Shown piece by piece: positions 62,481 to 64,000 of a stretch of DNA of 64,000 bases. The position numbers and the translations under genes were made by a program. The notes beneath the pieces were generated by a model. The model saw only the letters and a program-made list of their open reading frames with translations. It was not told the DNA's origin and made no database searches. Each line of letters starts with the position of its first letter. The stretch's first letter is position 1. Origin of the DNA: Paenibacillus sp. ACRRY (GTDB taxonomy: Bacteria > Bacillota > Bacilli > Paenibacillales > Paenibacillaceae); NCBI RefSeq assembly GCF_022346995.1, contig NZ_JAKRNM010000007.1, positions 62,001-126,000 on the forward strand, in the 5' to 3' direction.

Positions 62481-64000
62481 CATACGACTTCTCTTTTTTT
62501 TGCGGATTCCATTTGTAAATCACATACCCAACGATGGCTGGAAGCACAATCCAGAAGATCCCTGCGGAGATATTCAGCGCGTCACCCATAAAGATCAGGC
62601 TGAGTCCCATCAGCAGGCTGTCGAAGATGACATGGCTGAACACAACGGCGATAAAGCCGTGGCGCAGCATAACCAGACTGAACAGCAAACCGATGACCAT
62701 GAGCTCTATGGGACGTGTGATGACCGGATAGATTGGATAAAGTGTATGTCCAAGTGCCCAGATCAGTGTTGGAATCAGACAGGCAATGAAGGTATTGCGT
62801 ACGATTTTTTGCATCATGCGGATCCCGAACAGCCGATACACCGTTTCCTCACCAATGCCGGCCATCCAGGCCATGATGGGAAAGATCCATGCGTATGACA
62901 TGTTGTAAGTCGACTGGTCTGCCGAGGTGGTAGACCAACTTCCTATGCTTCGTTCCAGAATGAAGAACAGGATGGATTGAACGCCTAGCAAGATGAACGC
63001 CCACAGGTACCCTGCATACATGCTGTGAAGGACATATTTGCCGTATCCGGGCTCTTTCGCGCGCGGCCAAGGATTCAGTCCGATTTTGCGCCACATGCCG
63101 TCACCTGCAACGAGTGAGAGGTAGATCGTGGCACTCATGACCAACGTAATCCCGGTCTGCATGAGCATCAGGAAGGCCAGCATGAAGCTGGACAGGCCCT
63201 GTGCCTGAAACAGTGGAATCATGTTTAGCGTACCAATTACGGATGCAGCGAAGTACACTAGTGACAGAATAATCCCACGTTTAAATGAAGTATGGGCCCG
63301 GGTGAGAATACTGTAGATAATCGCCAGCACACCAAGCACGAATGTCAGAAATGCATATCCTCCATAAGTCATCCAGTTGGCTTGGCGAGTTTGATCCTGT
63401 ACATAATTGATATGCTCGTCTGGAACGGAGAAGACAGATTCGAAGGAGCGGACCGTTCCGTTTTCAAAGGTGAAATTCAGCTCCAGCTTGGAATCGCCGA
63501 TCTGCTTATCGGCATCCGTGTAGGTTAATCCACCTTCACCTTCTCGGGTATCCAGCTGAAGGTTTGGGGCGTCATAGCCGAATTCAGCAAGAATTCCGGA
63601 GGCTAGCTGTTCCTTTTCATCCAATGGGATATTGCCCTCGGCGAGCTGAATCGTGGCATTGCGTTTGCTCTTGTCCTGCTCAACCTCAGCAGATGCATAC
63701 AGGGAAGAAGGGAGTTCCCGTTTGAAACCAACAACTTTACCAGTTCTCATATGTACGTCCACATTCAAATAACCGCTGTTGTCCTCATCAGGTAAACGAA
63801 CGCGAAACACATCGTAGGGATAGGTTGCTTCCCATTTTTGATTATACGAATCGAGCTGTTTGGTTTTGGCCATGTATCCATAGATATCGGAATGGGTCTG
63901 ATAGGTGACCAGTGTCTTACCGTTATCCGAAGGAAGGGTGTAGTCGGCCAAGGAGGCTGCAAATGATCTTGCGGATTGGGTTGCCTGTTCCTTGCTTATA
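62449..64000 (-). CDS. CPBP family intramembrane metalloprotease (cut by the window edge)
   Basis: At least 516 residues are visible, and the frame is open through base 64000, so the N-terminus lies outside the window. The visible N-terminal part is an extracytoplasmic domain with repeated beta strands. About eight membrane helices follow, with the CPBP/Rce1 motifs EETVYR (Glu-Glu-x3-Arg), ALGHTLY (His) and FSHVIFDSLL (His). Relatives cleave membrane or CAAX-like substrates or serve in bacteriocin immunity. A TTG at 63951 is not needed as the start because coding sequence continues upstream. Confidence 0.85.
   Translation of the reverse strand, partial: ISKEQATQSARSFAASLADYTLPSDNGKTLVTYQTHSDIYGYMAKTKQLDSYNQKWEATYPYDVFRVRLPDEDNSGYLNVDVHMRTGKVVGFKRELPSSLYASAEVEQDKSKRNATIQLAEGNIPLDEKEQLASGILAEFGYDAPNLQLDTREGEGGLTYTDADKQIGDSKLELNFTFENGTVRSFESVFSVPDEHINYVQDQTRQANWMTYGGYAFLTFVLGVLAIIYSILTRAHTSFKRGIILSLVYFAASVIGTLNMIPLFQAQGLSSFMLAFLMLMQTGITLVMSATIYLSLVAGDGMWRKIGLNPWPRAKEPGYGKYVLHSMYAGYLWAFILLGVQSILFFILERSIGSWSTTSADQSTYNMSYAWIFPIMAWMAGIGEETVYRLFGIRMMQKIVRNTFIACLIPTLIWALGHTLYPIYPVITRPIELMVIGLLFSLVMLRHGFIAVVFSHVIFDSLLMGLSLIFMGDALNISAGIFWIVLPAIVGYVIYKWNPQKKEKSYVTTPHPEVLQ
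62469..62501 (+). terminator. Terminator overlapping the uvrC stop codon
   Basis: GAGGAGTCGTA pairs with TACGACTTCTC and eight T residues follow. The left arm contains the last codons and part of the stop of uvrC and also lies within the convergent gene. Confidence 0.85.

Overview
The window looks like chromosomal DNA from a spore-forming, low-to-moderate G+C Firmicute, most likely Paenibacillus. Supporting evidence: a Sda checkpoint protein, a YheC/YheD spore-coat ATP-grasp protein, a SAM-I riboswitch ahead of metNIQ, YuzB, YuiB, DnaB and DnaI primosome proteins, and two carbohydrate ABC clusters of the Lpl/Ytc type that carry no ATPase gene. I saw no rRNA, tRNA, CRISPR array, insertion sequence or prophage.

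0-10.4 kb is housekeeping: the C-terminal end of heme A synthase, a HEPN-domain protein, the SAM-riboswitch-controlled methionine importer metNIQ, a DUF2167 membrane protein, an SDR, and an Fe-S/redox group (NifU-like scaffold, YuzB, NDH-2, MqnE of the futalosine menaquinone route, ErpA/IscA-like carrier). 10.4-18.6 kb is a sugar locus: a membrane-bound AraC regulator divergent from two permeases, a binding lipoprotein and two Gfo/Idh/MocA dehydrogenases. 18.8-21.5 kb holds an NmrA-like protein, a glycine-rich hypothetical and a secreted GH53 galactanase, followed by an unassigned structured-RNA region. 22-26 kb is polyphosphate metabolism (ppk behind a Pho box, convergent with ppx). 26-32 kb has YheC/D, sda with a DnaA-box cluster, a zinc-ribbon protein, ferredoxin-NADP reductase, an NDH-2 behind a Rex-like operator, HemQ and YuiB.

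dnaB (32.5-34.1 kb) and dnaI (58.3-59.3 kb), neighbours in Bacillus, are separated here by about 24 kb. That block is a coherent N-glycan foraging locus: a secreted GH85 endo-beta-N-acetylglucosaminidase, a YesM/YesN-type two-component system, an oligosaccharide ABC importer (binding protein and two permeases), and five cytoplasmic glycosidases (GH3, two GH38 alpha-mannosidases, GH125 alpha-1,6-mannosidase, and a large clan-GH-A enzyme that I propose as the core beta-mannosidase). Identical 14-bp cre-like sites precede the GH85 gene and the importer operon. The implied flow is outside release of high-mannose glycans, import, and exo-trimming inside.

59-64 kb returns to housekeeping: a small membrane protein, trxA, uvrC with an unusual acidic insertion, and a CPBP protease running off the right edge.

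The most novel-looking signal is a pair of about 140-bp intergenic elements (50.6 and 60.2 kb). They share a rod-like fold with compensatory base changes and precede the unrelated genes GH125 and uvrC.
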